Assembly: GCA_900450595.1 (NCBI GenBank)
Contig: UGGS01000001.1
Span: 1,612,001 to 1,676,000, forward strand
Length of the DNA: 64,000 nucleotides
Reading direction: 5' to 3'
DNA from: [Flavobacterium] thermophilum
GTDB lineage: Bacteria > Bacillota > Bacilli > Bacillales > Anoxybacillaceae
A model generated the notes under the pieces. That model worked only from the letters and a program-made list of their open reading frames with translations. It searched no databases and was not told where the DNA came from. This document shows, one piece after another, positions 35,919 through 44,839 of this stretch (positions are counted from its first letter, which is position 1; every line of letters starts with the position of its first letter). The position numbers and the translations under genes are program-made.

Positions 35919-36437
35919 TCATCGCCACCAAACAACCACCGCCATAAGCGCCCCACCGACAACGGCAGAAAGAAAAAAGTAACGGAGGCGAAACAGGCGG
36001 CCAATGGCAAGCCAAATGGCACAGTTCGCCAGCACAGTCACCGTAAGCGCACCGGTTTGGCCAGGAAAGTAATGGCTGCTGACAGCAACCGTCTCCACAA
36101 GCAACAGCCACGCGCTGCCGATCAGCGGAAAATGAAGGAGCTGCCGCTCTTTCCGCCATCGCCAAACGAGCAAGAGGCACGCGGCCAAAAAAAGGGACAA
36201 AAGGAGTGTTTGCAAAACGAATGACAATTCAGTAAAATAAATGGCAAGGGCGGCAGCTGGCAACAATAAACAAAGGCTGGCCTCCAGCCGGCTGCGCAAT
36301 GGGCGGCGCGGGCTCAGGGAAGCATCGCCCTCGGTATAAAGCGCGAGCAAATAATTGCAATAATGCTCTGGCAGGAGGCGCGAACGTTTCCAATACTCGA
36401 TTTCTCGGATAATCGTTTCCCGCCGTCTCCGGTTCAT
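35919..36437 (-). CDS. uncharacterised membrane protein beside sigA
   Basis: 172 aa. A basic cytoplasmic N-terminus (RRRRETIIREIEYWKRSRLLPE, residues about 2-24) is followed by about four to five hydrophobic segments (from about residue 57) and the tail VVWWR. No family recognised. The ATG is chosen because AAAGGTGG lies 8 nt upstream. It sits between the terminator of sigA and cccA and is absent from this spot in B. subtilis as far as I know. Confidence 0.65.
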   Translation of the reverse strand: MNRRRRETIIREIEYWKRSRLLPEHYCNYLLALYTEGDASLSPRRPLRSRLEASLCLLLPAAALAIYFTELSFVLQTLLLSLFLAACLLLVWRWRKERQLLHFPLIGSAWLLLVETVAVSSHYFPGQTGALTVTVLANCAIWLAIGRLFRLRYFFLSAVVGGALMAVVVWWR

Positions 36438-36464
36438 TTGCATTCCACCTTTCGCCAAAAGAAG

Positions 36465-36501
36465 AAGAAAAAAATAGTTTACTTCCGAAGAAGTAAACTA
36501 T
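36465..36501 (-). terminator. terminator after sigA
   Basis: ATAGTTTACTTC / GAAGTAAACTAT, a 12-bp perfect stem with a 4-nt loop, followed by TTTTTTTC on the minus strand. Confidence 0.93.
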
Positions 36502-36512
36502 GGAACGAACGG

Positions 36513-37643
36513 TCATTCCAAAAAGTCTTTCAGCCGTTTGCTGCGGCTCGGGTGGCGCAGCTTGCGCAACGCTTTGGCTTCGATTTGGCGAATGCGTTCG
36601 CGCGTCACGCCAAACACCTTGCCCACCTCTTCCAGCGTCCGCGTCCGGCCGTCGTCAAGCCCGAAACGGAGGCGGAGCACGTTCTCTTCGCGGTCGGTCA
36701 GCGTATCAAGCACATCTTCAAGCTGCTCTTTCAACAGCTCATAAGCGGCGTGTTCCGATGGCGACGTCGCTTCTTGGTCTTCGATGAAGTCGCCAAGATG
36801 CGAGTCGTCTTCTTCGCCGATCGGCGTCTCGAGCGACACCGGCTCTTGGGCGATCTTCAAAATTTCTCGCACTTTTTCCGGCGTCAAATCCATTTCCTCA
36901 GCGATTTCTTCCGGCGTTGGTTCGCGCCCGAGGTCTTGGAGCAACTGCCGTTGGACGCGGATCAGCTTGTTGATCGTTTCGACCATATGCACCGGGATGC
37001 GGATCGTCCGCGCTTGATCGGCGATCGCCCTCGTAATGGCTTGGCGGATCCACCATGTCGCGTATGTGCTGAATTTGTAGCCCTTGCGGTAATCAAACTT
37101 TTCAACCGCCTTGATCAGCCCCATGTTCCCTTCCTGGATCAAATCGAGGAAAAGCATGCCGCGGCCGACATACCGTTTGGCAATGCTGACGACGAGGCGG
37201 AGGTTGGCTTCCGTCAGCCGGCGCTTCGCCTCTTCATCGCCTTGTTCGATCCGCTTCGCCAGCTCAATTTCTTCTTCCGCTGATAAAAGGGGGACACGGC
37301 CGATTTCTTTTAAGTACATGCGCACCGGGTCATTGATTTTCACGCCGGGAGGAACGGATAAGTCATTTAAGTCGAATTCCTCCTCCTTGGCCAGCTCATC
37401 GATGTCCGGATCGGCTTCCAAATCGGATTCGCTGATGACTTCAATGCCTTGGTCAGCCAAGTATTCATAATATTCGTCCATTTGGTCGGAGTCCAAATCA
37501 AAGCCGGAAAGCCGCTCGGCAATTTCTTCGTATGTGAGGATGCCGCGCTTCTTGCCGAGCTCAGCGAGCTGCTCTTTCACCTGCTCCAGCGTTTCGCCGG
37601 CAGCCGCCTCGGCCTGCTTTGATTGGGCTGGTTTTTCGGCCAT
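36513..37643 (-). CDS. sigA: primary sigma factor SigA (RpoD)
   Basis: 376 aa. An acidic region 1.1, region 1.2 (about 100-130), region 2 with the -10-binding helix [17 protein letters not shown], region 3 and region 4.2 with the -35-binding helix-turn-helix ([20 protein letters not shown]). It directs RNA polymerase to housekeeping promoters. AAAGGAGGT 4-5 nt before the ATG is an optimal site. It follows dnaG with a short gap, as in the classic macromolecular-synthesis operon. Confidence 0.98.
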   Translation of the reverse strand: MAEKPAQSKQAEAAAGETLEQVKEQLAELGKKRGILTYEEIAERLSGFDLDSDQMDEYYEYLADQGIEVISESDLEADPDIDELAKEEEFDLNDLSVPPGVKINDPVRMYLKEIGRVPLLSAEEEIELAKRIEQGDEEAKRRLTEANLRLVVSIAKRYVGRGMLFLDLIQEGNMGLIKAVEKFDYRKGYKFSTYATWWIRQAITRAIADQARTIRIPVHMVETINKLIRVQRQLLQDLGREPTPEEIAEEMDLTPEKVREILKIAQEPVSLETPIGEEDDSHLGDFIEDQEATSPSEHAAYELLKEQLEDVLDTLTDREENVLRLRFGLDDGRTRTLEEVGKVFGVTRERIRQIEAKALRKLRHPSRSKRLKDFLE

Positions 37644-37677
37644 TTCATTACCTCCTTTAAAAACTCATACCACCATG

Positions 37678-39474
37678 TTATGAGGAAGATAACATTTTTT
37701 TCATTTCAATCATTTCTTTGGCGATGCGGGCAGCTGTCAAAAAGTCCTTTCTTCGCTCCGCTTCCGTTTTTTCTTGTTCTTTTTCCTTTAGCATTAACCA
37801 TTTCGGGCGATTCAACACATGCCTGATATAATCCTCGAGCTCCTGTTCGGAAACGTCATCTGCGATCAATAAAAGCGACAGCTCGCTCGCGAGCGGCTGC
37901 AACTCGCCGGGGATTCTTGAGATGAGCGCGCCCGGGTCGGCTTCATGCCCTTCTTCGTAAAAGGCGTAAATATAAGCGGCTAACGCCCGATGCTCCTCGA
38001 TGTTAAACCGGCCGCCAATCCGCTCTTGAACGATCAGCGCCACATCGCGGCTTCTCATCATATGAGCAAGCAGCAGCCGTTCCGCATTTTGAAAAGCCGG
38101 CAGCAGCTTTTTCGCCAGCATCGGCCGCGCGGTTTCCCCATCGGGCGCCTCCCGCGGCTTTGTCCTCTCGCGCTGGCTGCGGGACAGCTGCTCATGAAGA
38201 GCGGAAAGCGACAACGAAAACTCTTCGGCGAGCTGGCGCAAATAATAATCTTGTTCCACCGGGCTCGACAGCTTGCCGATCTCCCGGAGCGCTTCATCAA
38301 TATAGCGGAGCCGCTCCCCTTCGTGCTGCAAATTTTTTCCGCGCCGCAAATACGCCATTTTAAACGCCACGAGCGGCCGGGCGGCAGCCACTTCTCCGGC
38401 AAACCGTTCACCGCCATAAACACGTATATATTCATCCGGGTCAAGACCGTTCGGAAGGGATGCCACCTTGACGCGGCATCCCAATGCGCTCAGCTGCTCA
38501 GCAGCGCGCCAAGCGGCTTCGATCCCGGCGCCGTCGCCGTCATAACAAATCGTTATAGTGTCCGCATGGCGGCGCAAAATGCGCGCCTGCTCCTCGGTCA
38601 GCGACGTCCCCATCGTCGCAATGGCATAATCGATGCCGGCCTGCGCTGCGGAAATGACATCGGCAAACCCTTCGACAAGCAGCGCCTCCTGCCGCTTGCG
38701 GATCGGCACCCGCGCCGCATGAAAGTGGTATAGAATCGCCCCTTTGCGGAAAACGGGCGTTTCTGGGCTGTTGACATATTTTGGATGCCCTTCGCCGAGC
38801 AGGCGGCCGGAAAACCCCACCGTTTCGCCGCGGTGGTCGTGGATCGGAAACATAATGCGGTTCCGGAACCGGTCGACGTATCGCCCGTCCTCTTTTTTCG
38901 TCAACAACCCCGCCTTTTCCATCATCGGAAGAGAAAAGGAATGGCTCTCCAGCAACTTGGCCGCCGCATCGGGTGCATCCGGGGCATAGCCGATTTCAAA
39001 CCGGTCGATCGTTTCTTTTGTCCATCCGCGCGCCTGCAAGTAATCAAGCGCGGCTTGTCCTTCTTTTGTATGAACAAGCAAATGATGGTAAAATCGTTTC
39101 AGCAAGGCATGCGCTTCCGTCATCGCCTTCGCCTCGTCCGTCTGACCGTCATCGCGCCCGCGAACATCCAGCTCATAGACGGACAAATCGACGCCTGCCT
39201 TGGCCGCAAGCCGTTTGGCCGCTTCCACAAACGGAATGCCCTCGATGTCCATTAAAAACGTGAAGGCATTCCCTCCTGCTCCGCAACCGAAGCAGTGGAA
39301 AATTTGCTTTTCCGGAGAAACGGAAAACGACGGCGTCTTTTCCCCATGAAAGGGGCATAAGCCAAAATAGTTGCGGCCCTGCCGTTTCAGCTGGACGTAT
39401 TCGCCGATGACATCCACAATATCGACGCCGCGGCGAATGGCTTCAATCGTTTCTTCGGGAATGCGATGTCCCAT
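37678..39474 (-). CDS. dnaG: DNA primase DnaG
   Basis: 598 aa. The zinc finger ligands C40, H43, C61 and C64 (CPFH...CFGC) are followed by the Toprim catalytic core (VEGFADVISAA with the metal-binding glutamate) and a C-terminal helicase-binding domain. It makes RNA primers at the replication fork. ACGGGG lies 8 nt before the ATG. In B. subtilis yqxD precedes it; here a 530-bp gene-free region does. Confidence 0.97.
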   Translation of the reverse strand: MGHRIPEETIEAIRRGVDIVDVIGEYVQLKRQGRNYFGLCPFHGEKTPSFSVSPEKQIFHCFGCGAGGNAFTFLMDIEGIPFVEAAKRLAAKAGVDLSVYELDVRGRDDGQTDEAKAMTEAHALLKRFYHHLLVHTKEGQAALDYLQARGWTKETIDRFEIGYAPDAPDAAAKLLESHSFSLPMMEKAGLLTKKEDGRYVDRFRNRIMFPIHDHRGETVGFSGRLLGEGHPKYVNSPETPVFRKGAILYHFHAARVPIRKRQEALLVEGFADVISAAQAGIDYAIATMGTSLTEEQARILRRHADTITICYDGDGAGIEAAWRAAEQLSALGCRVKVASLPNGLDPDEYIRVYGGERFAGEVAAARPLVAFKMAYLRRGKNLQHEGERLRYIDEALREIGKLSSPVEQDYYLRQLAEEFSLSLSALHEQLSRSQRERTKPREAPDGETARPMLAKKLLPAFQNAERLLLAHMMRSRDVALIVQERIGGRFNIEEHRALAAYIYAFYEEGHEADPGALISRIPGELQPLASELSLLLIADDVSEQELEDYIRHVLNRPKWLMLKEKEQEKTEAERRKDFLTAARIAKEMIEMKKMLSSS

Positions 39475-39757
39475 ACGAACAACCCCGTATCATAATTTAA
39501 TTTATTCTCGGCTGTCAGCCGATTTCCCTTTTACTTTCGACAAATTTTTTCAATTCCTCCGTTTTGCCTTCCCCCTTGCCCGCAACAGCCGGCCCTCCCA
39601 ATCCGTCCGCCGCCTCCGTAAAGCAAACGGCGTCAAGCTGGCGAAAGGGCGCTTCGATATATTATATTTCAAGGCCAAAGGGAACATTTCATTTTTTTTG
39701 ACTTTGTTGCAGCGGACAACCTGGCCCCTAAAGCAAGGGAAGGCTTCACACCCCCTA

Positions 39758-39786
39758 TTATTCTACATCATCCCCAAAAATCCTTC
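39758..39786 (-). promoter_or_regulatory. SigH-type promoter upstream of dnaG-sigA
   Basis: On the minus strand GAAGGATTT and GTAGAATAA are separated by 11 bp, matching RnAGGAWWW-N11-12-RnnGAATWW at every defined position. It reads toward dnaG, whose start codon is about 280 nt away. SigH control of the sigA operon at the onset of sporulation is known in B. subtilis. Confidence 0.65.
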
Positions 39787-39947
39787 TTTTTTTTTCGGGC
39801 GCCCGGCGGTTTTTGTCGAAAACTTTTCCCTTGTTTTCCTTGACAAACAACTATAAATAGTTTACTCGCCTTATGCCCGCTCTAAACCTATGCAGGGTCA
39901 TTTTTCCCGCAATTTTTTATTATAATATAACTCAGGGACGTATTCCA

Positions 39948-39982
39948 TAAAAAAGCGCACGATTACCGGCAGGAAATCGTGC
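39948..39982 (-). terminator. terminator after ppsR
   Basis: GCACGATT / AATCGTGC stem with a 10-nt loop, followed by GCTTTTTT on the minus strand, about 25 bp after the ppsR stop codon. Confidence 0.88.
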
Positions 39983-40008
39983 GGACAAAACAGGCGGATC
40001 CAACGTTC

Positions 40009-40809
40009 TTAACACTTCAACTTTTTCATAATGATGCTTGCCGTTTCTTCCACAGCTTTGTTCGTTACATCGATGACATCGCAGCCGATTTTTTTTACGA
40101 CTTCGTCAAAATAAGCCAGCTCTTCTTTAATGCGATCCATGTTCGCATAGATGGCTTGGTCGTTCAAGCCGAGCGATTTCAAACGCTCGCGGCGGATCGA
40201 CAGCAGCTTGTCCGGGCTGATTTTCAAACCGAAGCATTTGCCTGGCCCGACTTGAAACAGCTGCTCGGGCGGCTCGACTTCCGGAACGATCGGTACGTTT
40301 GCCACCTTCAGCCGCTTATGCGCCAAGTATTGCGACAGCGGCGTTTTCGATGTGCGCGATACGCCGATCAACACAATATCAGCGCGCAAAATGCCGCGTG
40401 GGTCGCGGCCGTCGTCGTATTTGACGGCGAATTCGATCGCTTCGATTTTTTTGAAGTAATCTTCGTCGAGCACGCGCACCTGGCCCGGCTCATACCTTGG
40501 CGTCAGCTGGAACAAGCCGCTCATTTTTTCGATGAGCGGGCCGATGATATCGTAAGCGACCACCCCTTCGCGCGCCGCCTCGGCAAGCAAAAATTCGCGC
40601 ATTTCCGGAACAACGAGCGTAAAGGCAATAATGGCTTGGTTCATTTTGGCCAACGCGACCACTTCGGCTAACGTCGTTTTATCCTCTACGTATGGAACGC
40701 GCTTGATTTGAACCGGCGAGGCGTAAAACTGGCTGGCCGCCGCCTTGACGACAAGCTCAGCCGTCTCCCCGCCCGAGTCGGATACGACATAAACGAGGCG
40801 TTGATTCAT
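40009..40809 (-). CDS. ppsR: pyruvate, phosphate dikinase regulatory protein (PpsR/YqfL)
   Basis: 266 aa. DUF299 family: a bifunctional ADP-dependent kinase and Pi-dependent pyrophosphorylase that switches pyruvate phosphate dikinase or PEP synthase off and on. P-loop GVSRTSKT at 149-156. In B. subtilis (YqfL) it modulates gluconeogenic control together with CcpN, whose gene lies 18 bp upstream here too. AAAGGAGG precedes the ATG. The PPDK target gene is not in the window. Confidence 0.92.
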   Translation of the reverse strand: MNQRLVYVVSDSGGETAELVVKAAASQFYASPVQIKRVPYVEDKTTLAEVVALAKMNQAIIAFTLVVPEMREFLLAEAAREGVVAYDIIGPLIEKMSGLFQLTPRYEPGQVRVLDEDYFKKIEAIEFAVKYDDGRDPRGILRADIVLIGVSRTSKTPLSQYLAHKRLKVANVPIVPEVEPPEQLFQVGPGKCFGLKISPDKLLSIRRERLKSLGLNDQAIYANMDRIKEELAYFDEVVKKIGCDVIDVTNKAVEETASIIMKKLKC

Positions 40810-40827
40810 TTTGTTCCTCCTTTTCGC

Positions 40828-41424
40828 TCACACATCGTCTTTGGCTAATGAGACGAACGCTTTCGTCATATTCGTTTTCGTAATGCGGCCGATCACTTCA
40901 TACCCCTTCTCCGTTTTGCGCACGACCGGCATAGCGTCGATTTGCTTCTCGATCAGCCGTTCGGCCACCTCAATCAGCGGATCATCTTTATAACAAACAG
41001 CGATGTTCGGCATCCTTGTCATGATAATATTAACGGGAATCGCTGTCAGTTCCTGTTTGCCGATGCTCGCGCGCAGCAAGTCTTTGCGCGACAAAACGCC
41101 CGCAAGAAGCGACTCCTCATCGACGACAAACAGCGTGCCGACGTCTTCCAAAAACATCGTGACGATCGCATCATAGACGCTCACGTTTTCGTTGACGACG
41201 ACCGGGATGGACTGGTAGTCTTCAACTTTTAATTTTTTAATCTTATCGGCGAACAGCTGCGTGCCAGTTTTTCCGGTATAAAAATAACCGACGCGCGGCC
41301 GCGCTTCCAAATAGCCGGCCATCGTCAAAATCGCGAGATCGGGCCGCAGCGTCGCCCGCGTCAAGTTCAGCTTTTCGGCGATGCTCTCGCCGGTGATCGG
41401 CCCGTAGTCTTTGACAATTTGCAA
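40828..41424 (-). CDS. ccpN: gluconeogenesis repressor CcpN, 5' end possibly frameshifted
   Basis: 198 aa from a TTG. A winged helix (LNLTRATLRPDLAIL recognition region) is followed by two CBS domains (about 68-195). CcpN represses gapB, pckA and ppsR-linked functions on glucose. The expected N-terminus (about 14 more residues, reading T-I-E-L-N-K-R-Q-E-Q-I) is encoded just upstream in frame, but the only good start, GTG-AGC behind AAGGTG at 41464, is one base out of frame owing to an extra G near 41458. Either translation starts at the TTG (AGGA 7 nt upstream), losing half of helix 1, or the gene or read carries a frameshift. Confidence 0.85.
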   Translation of the reverse strand: MQIVKDYGPITGESIAEKLNLTRATLRPDLAILTMAGYLEARPRVGYFYTGKTGTQLFADKIKKLKVEDYQSIPVVVNENVSVYDAIVTMFLEDVGTLFVVDEESLLAGVLSRKDLLRASIGKQELTAIPVNIIMTRMPNIAVCYKDDPLIEVAERLIEKQIDAMPVVRKTEKGYEVIGRITKTNMTKAFVSLAKDDV

Positions 41425-41536
41425 AATTTGTTCCTGGCGTTTATTCAGTTCGATCGTCGCTCACCACCTTGCCAAAAGGTCCCACACGCTATCATCCTTG
41501 TTTATATTATACTACATCACGCGTTTACAAGGAAAA

Positions 41537-42313
41537 TTAAGCATCCTGGCCGCTATCGGGGGCGAGTGTGTCTTTCAGCACGCTCATTTGCTGCAAAAAG
41601 CGTTTCGCCTTCAGCGACAGGCCGGCATATTCATCGTAGTACGCCGACAGCACCGCCTTCAATTCCGCCTTTGTCGTTTCTTTGACCGAAATCGCGCCCA
41701 GCCGGGAAAGATCAATATGGAAAAACAGGCGCAACAGCCGGGCCGACGCCGGCGACAACGGCATCCGGTGCGGGTCGGCCTCCTCGCAGCGATGACAAAG
41801 GAAGCCCGCCTCCTTGACCGAAAACGAGACGCTCCCTTCTGTCGCCCCGCAGCGCGCGCAACGGTCAAGCACCGGCGGAATGCCGAGCACTGGGAGCATT
41901 TTCATCTCATAAATCAACGCCATGATCTCTAAATCGCGCCCTTCGCTCATATACTGTAACGTCTGCCGCAACAGCTCAAACAAGTACGGATTGCGCTTTT
42001 GCTCTTCTGTGCTTTTGTCGGTGAGCTCCACAATATACGCGGCATAGGCAGCGGCAAACAAATCTTCACGCAGCGCCCGCATCGAATCAATGAGCTCCCC
42101 TTGATGGAGAACGCCGACGCCGCGGCTGCGGCGGATCAAATAATGGCCATAGGCGAGCGGCTGCGTAACAGCAGAAAGGCGGCTGCTTGGCTTTTTCGCA
42201 CCTCGCGCCATCACAGCCACCTTTCCCCATTCCCTTGTAAACAATGTGACAATTTTATTCGTCTCGCCATAATCGATGGTCCGCATCACGATCGCTTCAC
42301 ACTTTTCAAACAT
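41537..42313 (-). CDS. recO: DNA repair protein RecO
   Basis: 258 aa. An N-terminal OB fold, helical middle and zinc finger (CARCGA ... FLCHRC, near residues 152-172). With RecF and RecR it loads RecA onto SSB-coated single-stranded DNA. The start is the ATG at MFEKCEAIV after GGTGGTGG. It follows yqzL and era, but glyQS, which comes next in B. subtilis, is missing. Confidence 0.95.
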   Translation of the reverse strand: MFEKCEAIVMRTIDYGETNKIVTLFTREWGKVAVMARGAKKPSSRLSAVTQPLAYGHYLIRRSRGVGVLHQGELIDSMRALREDLFAAAYAAYIVELTDKSTEEQKRNPYLFELLRQTLQYMSEGRDLEIMALIYEMKMLPVLGIPPVLDRCARCGATEGSVSFSVKEAGFLCHRCEEADPHRMPLSPASARLLRLFFHIDLSRLGAISVKETTKAELKAVLSAYYDEYAGLSLKAKRFLQQMSVLKDTLAPDSGQDA

Positions 42314-42344
42314 TGAACCACCACCAATTGGGCCAGCGACGATG

Positions 42345-42488
42345 CTAAGAGATCGGCTGGTCGATTTCTTTCTGGTCGGTGTTCTGCTCCTCACCGCCGA
42401 GCCGCTGCTCCCGTTCCAACTCTTTAAACAACAAGTACGTATCGATATTGCCTGTTTGGCTAAACAACTTCCACGTAAACTCAAGCAT
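42345..42488 (-). CDS. yqzL: YqzL family protein
   Basis: 47 aa, reading [20 protein letters not shown] at the N-terminus, then an acidic/glutamine-rich tail. The length and the start are typical of YqzL, a tiny protein of unknown function found between era and recO in bacilli. AGAGGTG lies 7 nt before the ATG. The gap to recO is about 30 bp. Confidence 0.85.
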   Translation of the reverse strand: MLEFTWKLFSQTGNIDTYLLFKELEREQRLGGEEQNTDQKEIDQPIS

Positions 42489-42590
42489 GGAATGACACCT
42501 CTTTCCGCCTGCAGGCATTGCATATTGGTGGTTTTACCTATAGGTTGGCTCGGTCAAAACCCGTTTATGTCGCGTAAAATTTTCTAGCCG

Positions 42591-43935
<1,345 letters not shown>

Positions 43936-44012
43936 TTACAAAAAATCGCCGCCAATTTCATCATTTGAAACGAAAATGTAACAGAAAAATTAGAATTTTC
44001 TCTCTCGTTCGT

Positions 44013-44366
44013 TCAGCGAAGATGCGGCCAAAACAGCAGCGCCCCGATGATGACAGCAACCCCGGCAGCCACGAGCACAGCCGCAGCAGCGATATCTTTC
44101 GCCGCTTTCGCCAGCGGGTGAAACTCCCCTGTCACCAAGTCGACCGTGCGCTCGATGGCTGTATTCACCAGCTCGAGTGTAACGACCGCACCAACTGTCA
44201 GCACTAACACAATCCACTCCCAGCGCGACAGCCCGACAGCGAAACCGAGCGCAAAGGCAACAACGGCGGCCGCCAAGTGAAAACGCAAATGCGCCTCCTC
44301 CTTCACCGCCGCCTTCATTCCCGCCCAAGCCCAGGCGAAACGATCCCGTTCCCTCGCACCTCGCAT
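44013..44366 (-). CDS. dgkA: undecaprenol kinase DgkA
   Basis: 117 aa, three membrane helices. The conserved helix LELVNTAIERTVDLVT contains the catalytic and metal-binding glutamates. The Gram-positive members phosphorylate undecaprenol rather than diacylglycerol. The ATG lies 2 nt after the ybeY stop and has no clear ribosome-binding site, so translation is probably coupled. Confidence 0.93.
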   Translation of the reverse strand: MRGARERDRFAWAWAGMKAAVKEEAHLRFHLAAAVVAFALGFAVGLSRWEWIVLVLTVGAVVTLELVNTAIERTVDLVTGEFHPLAKAAKDIAAAAVLVAAGVAVIIGALLFWPHLR

Positions 44367-44368
44367 GG

Positions 44369-44839
44369 CTATCGCGTCAATCCGAACCGCGTCAATATTT
44401 CCTCTTGCTTGGCAAACATGACGCGCTCTTCCTCTTCCGTTTCGTGGTCATAGCCAAGCAAATGCAAAAAACCGTGCACAGCCAAAAACCCGAGCTCGCG
44501 CATGAACGAATGCCCGTATTCCGCCGCTTGCTCTTTCGCCTTCGGAATGGAGATGACGATGTCGCCAAGCACCAGCGGCATATCGGCGCCGATGATGTCG
44601 ACTTCGCCCTCTCCTTCCTCTTCCAACGCGAACGAAAGCACATCAGTCGGAGCGTCTTTGCCGCGATAGTCGCGGTTCATCAGGCGAATGCGCTCGTTGT
44701 CCACGAATGAGACGCCCACTTCCGCCCCGTCCGGCACGTTCTCGCTCGCTGCCGCTTCGCGAAGGAGTTGCTCGAGCATCTCAAGCTGCTCTGCGGTCAC
44801 TTCGCCCGTTTCGTCGATAAAGTCGATGTGAATGGTCAT
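44369..44839 (-). CDS. ybeY: rRNA maturation RNase YbeY
   Basis: 156 aa. The zinc triad H122, H126 and H132 lies in HGFLHLLGYDH. It acts in 16S rRNA 3' processing and 70S quality control. The ATG overlaps the pgpH stop by 4 bases. Confidence 0.96.
   Translation of the reverse strand: MTIHIDFIDETGEVTAEQLEMLEQLLREAAASENVPDGAEVGVSFVDNERIRLMNRDYRGKDAPTDVLSFALEEEGEGEVDIIGADMPLVLGDIVISIPKAKEQAAEYGHSFMRELGFLAVHGFLHLLGYDHETEEEERVMFAKQEEILTRFGLTR

Larger units (their letters stand above)
39475..40008. other. gene-free region upstream of dnaG
   Basis: This stretch of about 530 bp holds no convincing gene on either strand. What it does hold: the ppsR terminator at its right end, a SigH-type promoter pointing at dnaG (39758-39786), a TATAAT on the minus strand (39661-39666) without a good -35, the short palindrome AACTATAAATAGTT near 39850, and long T tracts. 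It takes the place of yqxD in the B. subtilis order. Confidence 0.7.

Noticed and set aside
39489-39518. CTGACA-18-TATGAT on the minus strand just before dnaG
   Set aside because: A transcript from it would start inside or after the ribosome-binding site of dnaG, leaving no leader. The CTGACA is also part of a small palindrome (CGGCTG-T-CAGCCG).
39500-39670. Possible remnant of yqxD (DUF188) in the gap before dnaG
   Set aside because: Minus-strand frames were translated by eye. One 47-codon stretch ending in LKKFVESKREIG is open but has no start signal and no recognisable DUF188 motif.
41463-41536. A glycine T-box leader before ccpN/recO
   Set aside because: The space is only about 75 bp and contains a -10-like TATAAT, but no T-box sequence or antiterminator could fit.
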